From assembly GCA_005883905.1 (NCBI GenBank), contig VAYD01000124.1, positions 1-7,800 on the forward strand: DNA of 7,800 nt, read 5' to 3'. The notes beneath the pieces were generated by a model. It was given only the letters and a program-made list of their open reading frames with translations, was not told where the DNA came from and made no database searches. This stretch comes from Actinomycetota bacterium. Its GTDB lineage: Bacteria; Actinomycetota; Thermoleophilia; Solirubrobacterales; Solirubrobacteraceae. Below, piece after piece: positions 6,662 through 7,800 of the stretch. The position numbers were made by a program, and so were the translations under genes. Positions within the stretch are counted from its first letter, which is position 1. Each line of letters opens with the position of its first letter.

Positions 6662-6835
6662 CTAGCCGGCGTCCGGAGGCGGCGGCTCCGCCTGCACGTC
6701 CTCGGGCGAGGGCGGAGCCGCGGCCGCCTGCTTGCGCGCGTCCTTGCGCGCCTGCTTCTCCATTCTGCGCTCGCGGAGCTTGGTCTCGCGATTCAGCTTG
6801 GCCATCGTTGTGCGCTTCTTGCCGCTCGAAGCCAT
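6662..6835 (-). CDS. small basic protein, 57 residues, middle gene of the csp operon
   Basis: A 57-residue protein with two contrasting parts. Residues 1-36 are strongly basic and probably one long helix (KKRTTMAKLNRETKLRERR, then EKQARKDARKQ). Residues 37-57 are Ala/Pro-rich and acidic (APPSPEDVQAEPPPPDAG). The basic helix suggests nucleic-acid or ribosome contact, but no named domain is recognised. It begins 8 bases after the stop of the cold-shock gene, so coupled translation is likely; no clear Shine-Dalgarno site precedes the ATG at 6835. A start at the internal Met11 (6805) is possible and would leave MAKLNRETKL at the N-terminus. Its position suggests a helper in RNA handling under cold shock, which is inference. 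Confidence 0.7.
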   Translation of the reverse strand: MASSGKKRTTMAKLNRETKLRERRMEKQARKDARKQAAAAPPSPEDVQAEPPPPDAG

Positions 6836-6843
6836 CGCGCGGC

Positions 6844-7047
6844 CTAGATCGCCTGCACGTTGACCGCTGCCGGACCCTTCGGCCCCTGCTCGCTGTCGTA
6901 GCTGACCTTCGCCCCTTCGGCGAGCGACTTGAAGCCGCTGCCCTGGATCGACGAGTGGTGGACGAACAGGTCCTTGCCGCTGTCGTCCGGCGTGATGAAG
7001 CCGAACCCCTTCTCGTCGCTGAACCACTTCACGGTTCCTGTTGCCAT
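6844..7047 (-). CDS. cspA: cold-shock protein, CspA family RNA/DNA chaperone
   Basis: A 67-residue single-domain cold-shock protein that binds single-stranded RNA and DNA in the cytoplasm and melts secondary structure. The beta-barrel begins [15 protein letters not shown], containing RNP1 KGFGFI (residues 13-18); RNP2 is DLFVHHSSI (26-34). The nucleic-acid-stacking aromatics Trp8, Phe15, Phe17, Phe28 and His30 are present. The C-terminal [12 protein letters not shown] is typical. Length is normal for the family. The ATG at 7047 has AGGAGG nine bases upstream. It is the first gene of a three-gene - strand unit and is divergent from the 72-residue gene. A candidate -10 box about 115 bases upstream implies a long leader, as in other csp mRNAs. 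Such proteins are often constitutive in actinobacteria, so cold induction is not assured. Confidence 0.97.
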   Translation of the reverse strand: MATGTVKWFSDEKGFGFITPDDSGKDLFVHHSSIQGSGFKSLAEGAKVSYDSEQGPKGPAAVNVQAI

Positions 7048-7056
7048 CGGTACTGC

Positions 7057-7062
7057 CCTCCT
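7057..7062 (-). promoter_or_regulatory. ribosome binding site AGGAGG of the cold-shock gene
   Basis: AGGAGG followed by G on the - strand, nine bases before the ATG at 7047. This is near the ideal spacing and indicates strong translation. Confidence 0.8.
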
Positions 7063-7161
7063 GGTCTGTGTGCTGCGAAACGCGGAGGGTGCTCGAAGGC
7101 AACGACTGCGGTAGCGCGGAGCACTGCTTTGGCCGAGCGGCTGCCCGGCCCGTCGACACAG

Positions 7162-7167
7162 ATTGTA
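7162..7167 (-). promoter_or_regulatory. candidate -10 box TACAAT of the csp operon
   Basis: TACAAT on the - strand is close to the TATAAT consensus and stands out in this GC-rich region. Transcription would begin near 7154, leaving a leader of about 107 bases. Within the leader, GGCCG and CGGCC (7131-7135 and 7146-7150) can form a short stem. No clear -35 box is seen 17 bases upstream. Confidence 0.45.
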
Positions 7168-7194
7168 CGCGGATCGCCCTCGGCCCGGAGCGAG

Positions 7195-7200
7195 TAGCCT
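7195..7200 (+). promoter_or_regulatory. TAGCCT -10 box for the 72-residue gene
   Basis: GAGTAGCCTGG precedes the ATG at 7219. The box ends 18 bases before the start, giving a leader of roughly 12 bases that contains AAAGG as a weak ribosome binding site. The same string occurs before 7652 and, on the - strand, before 1312. Confidence 0.45.
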
Positions 7201-7218
7201 GGCCGAAAGGCGCCAGCG

Positions 7219-7437
7219 ATGACCGACTCCACACGCCAAGACCTCGGTCCCACCATCGCCTGCGTGCTGACCGACGGCCCGCTCGCGGGAACGACGACCG
7301 CGGTCGCCGCCGTCGAGGGACGGCCGCCGAAGACGATCACTGTCGACGGCGCCGACGGCACCCGCCACCGCTACTGCCTCGCCGAGTGGGAGCAGTCAGG
7401 CCACTCGGCCGAGTACACGTTCCTCTACGACGTGTAG
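7219..7437 (+). CDS. uncharacterised 72-residue protein
   Basis: A small soluble protein that I cannot place in a named family. It looks mainly beta-stranded: [20 protein letters not shown], then [20 protein letters not shown], then AEYTFLYDV at the C-terminus. Two cysteines (about residues 15 and 53) are not in a metal-binding pattern. No signal peptide or membrane segment is present. A TAGCCT box and AAAGG lie just upstream, codon use matches the neighbours, and the protein reads smoothly to its TAG, so I consider it real. It is transcribed away from the csp operon. It ends 3 bases from the end of the possible 27-residue - strand ORF. Confidence 0.75.
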   Translation: MTDSTRQDLGPTIACVLTDGPLAGTTTAVAAVEGRPPKTITVDGADGTRHRYCLAEWEQSGHSAEYTFLYDV

Positions 7438-7440
7438 CGG

Positions 7441-7524
7441 CTACGCGGCCGCCGTGTACCAACCGATCCGACGCCGGAGCCGGCGGCTCCGCCGCAGCTG
7501 GCGGACGTTGAGCAGTACAAACAT
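7441..7524 (-). CDS. possible 27-residue Arg-rich peptide
   Basis: A short - strand frame begins at the ATG at 7522-7524 and ends with TAG at 7441-7443. It encodes MFVLLNVRQLRR, then an Arg-rich middle, then IGWYTAAA, with 8 Arg among 27 residues. The site GGAGGGGAG (7529-7537) ends close before the ATG, with 8 bases between GGAGG and the start, a near-ideal Shine-Dalgarno match. The peptide begins with a short hydrophobic stretch and then a basic helix, which could suit RNA or membrane binding. Against it: the Arg run is coded by GC-rich sequence that also forms the hairpin at 7475-7491, and no promoter is obvious. It may be a leader peptide or chance. Confidence 0.4.
   Translation of the reverse strand: MFVLLNVRQLRRSRRLRRRIGWYTAAA
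7475..7491. terminator. 7-bp hairpin between convergent ends
   Basis: CGGAGCC at 7475-7481 pairs perfectly with GGCTCCG at 7485-7491 around a 3-base loop. It lies 38 bases after the stop of the 72-residue gene and has no U-tract. It could terminate that transcript, but it also lies inside the possible 27-residue ORF. A weaker 5-bp stem (7437-7441 with 7448-7452) overlaps the stop codon itself. Confidence 0.35.
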
Positions 7525-7532
7525 CGGGCTCC

Positions 7533-7537
7533 CCTCC
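7533..7537 (-). promoter_or_regulatory. GGAGG ribosome binding site of the 27-residue ORF
   Basis: On the - strand GGAGG within GGAGGGGAG lies 8 bases before an ATG. Among the starts in this window only the AGGAGG sites of csp and the 99-residue gene are comparable, which is the main reason to take the short ORF seriously. Confidence 0.45.
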
Positions 7538-7596
7538 GTGTCCGGAACGACGACCGATCGGTGAACTACCCGGATCGAGCAACTACGACGCCCACG

Positions 7597-7621
7597 CCCT
7601 GGTCACCTGGCGTGACATGGG
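7597..7621. repeat. 25-bp imperfect dyad, possible operator upstream of the gene at 7652
   Basis: The arms CCC and GTCAC (7597-7599, 7602-7606) mirror GTGAC and GGG (7612-7616, 7619-7621) about a centre at 7609, with two mismatched pairs between the blocks. It lies just upstream of the TAGCCT box at 7640, where a regulator could block or recruit polymerase. The protein that might bind is unknown. A separate 10-bp palindrome ACCGATCGGT lies at 7553-7562. Confidence 0.35.
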
Positions 7622-7639
7622 AAGCCGACCAACCAGGAG

Positions 7640-7645
7640 TAGCCT
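7640..7645 (+). promoter_or_regulatory. TAGCCT -10 box, probable leaderless promoter
   Basis: GAGTAGCCTGGGTCC runs directly into the ATG at 7652, with six bases between box and start. Transcription would begin at or next to the start codon. No Shine-Dalgarno sequence fits this start, which is consistent with leaderless translation. Confidence 0.5.
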
Positions 7646-7651
7646 GGGTCC

Positions 7652-7800
7652 ATGAGCCCGATTCCCGGTGAGCCACTCGATCCCAAGCCCCCAGAACTCA
7701 CGACGAGCGATGGGCGCAAGGTCAAGCTCAAGATTCCCGGTCTCGCGCCGCCCCTGAAACCACTGCGGACCGAGGAGCGGGGCAGCGCGGAACCGCCCCG
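7652..7800 (+). CDS. N-terminus of an uncharacterised Pro-rich protein (partial, runs off right edge)
   Basis: The frame is open from the ATG to the window end, 49 full codons without a stop. The visible part begins MSPIPGEPLDPKPPEL and continues TTSDGRKVKLKIPGLAPPLKPL, rich in Pro and Lys, with no signal peptide. This looks like a flexible N-terminal extension ahead of a domain that lies beyond the window. The start is supported by the adjacent TAGCCT box. The family cannot be judged. Confidence 0.6.
   Translation, partial: MSPIPGEPLDPKPPELTTSDGRKVKLKIPGLAPPLKPLRTEERGSAEPP

Noticed and set aside
7337..7582. 81-residue - strand frame opposite the 72-residue gene
   Set aside because: Arg/Gly/Pro-rich shadow without a ribosome site, conflicting with the better-supported + strand gene.
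1..7800. tRNA, rRNA, CRISPR arrays, insertion sequences or attachment sites
   Set aside because: No regularly spaced repeats, transposase-like protein, terminal inverted repeats or tRNA cloverleaf sequence was seen on either strand.

Overview
The window is very GC-rich chromosomal DNA whose coding frames end almost every codon in G or C. The genes suggest a high-GC actinobacterium, most likely in the Thermoleophilia (Solirubrobacter/Conexibacter-like). The reasons are the NDH-2 style, the small cold-shock protein, TANNNT -10 boxes placed directly against start codons, and the general protein style. The taxonomic call is inference only. I see no phage, transposon, CRISPR, tRNA or rRNA signal; this looks like ordinary chromosomal sequence with several small uncharacterised genes.

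Left part (1-1330): the tail of an unidentified + strand gene overlaps by 4 bases a DMT-superfamily membrane transporter (85-948). The transporter ends convergently inside a small coiled-coil, phasin-like protein on the - strand (929-1312). A roughly 300-base intergenic region follows, with a 14-bp perfect palindrome and candidate promoter elements.

Centre (1626-4902): the main gene encodes a secreted 814-residue peptidoglycan-processing protein. It has a signal peptide, a Thr/Pro/Gln linker, an MltB-type lytic transglycosylase domain, an M23 (LytM) fold that has lost all its zinc ligands and is split by an insert, and a C-terminal M15-like peptidase domain with intact metal motifs. Right behind it is a conserved-looking gene with no usable start codon and a one-base frame disruption near 4520, which I call a probable pseudogene or a sequencing error.

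Right part (4906-7800): on the - strand lie a type II NADH dehydrogenase (4906-6264) and, upstream of it, a three-gene unit. That unit is a cold-shock protein, a 57-residue basic protein and a 99-residue protein, tightly spaced and closed by an 11-bp hairpin at 6313-6339. Divergent from it on the + strand is a 72-residue protein (7219-7437). Beyond that are a possible 27-residue Arg-rich peptide on the - strand with a strong Shine-Dalgarno site, and the beginning of another + strand gene (7652 onward).

A recurring theme is the string GAGTAGCCT, seen just upstream of three unrelated start codons (1312-, 7219+, 7652+). It fits a local -10 box; at two of the three genes it would put transcription start on the start codon itself (leaderless mRNA). 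I did not find a clearly new defence or biosynthetic system. The best candidates for new biology are the zinc-less M23 module within the three-domain wall protein, the csp-linked small-protein operon, and the tiny Arg-rich ORF.
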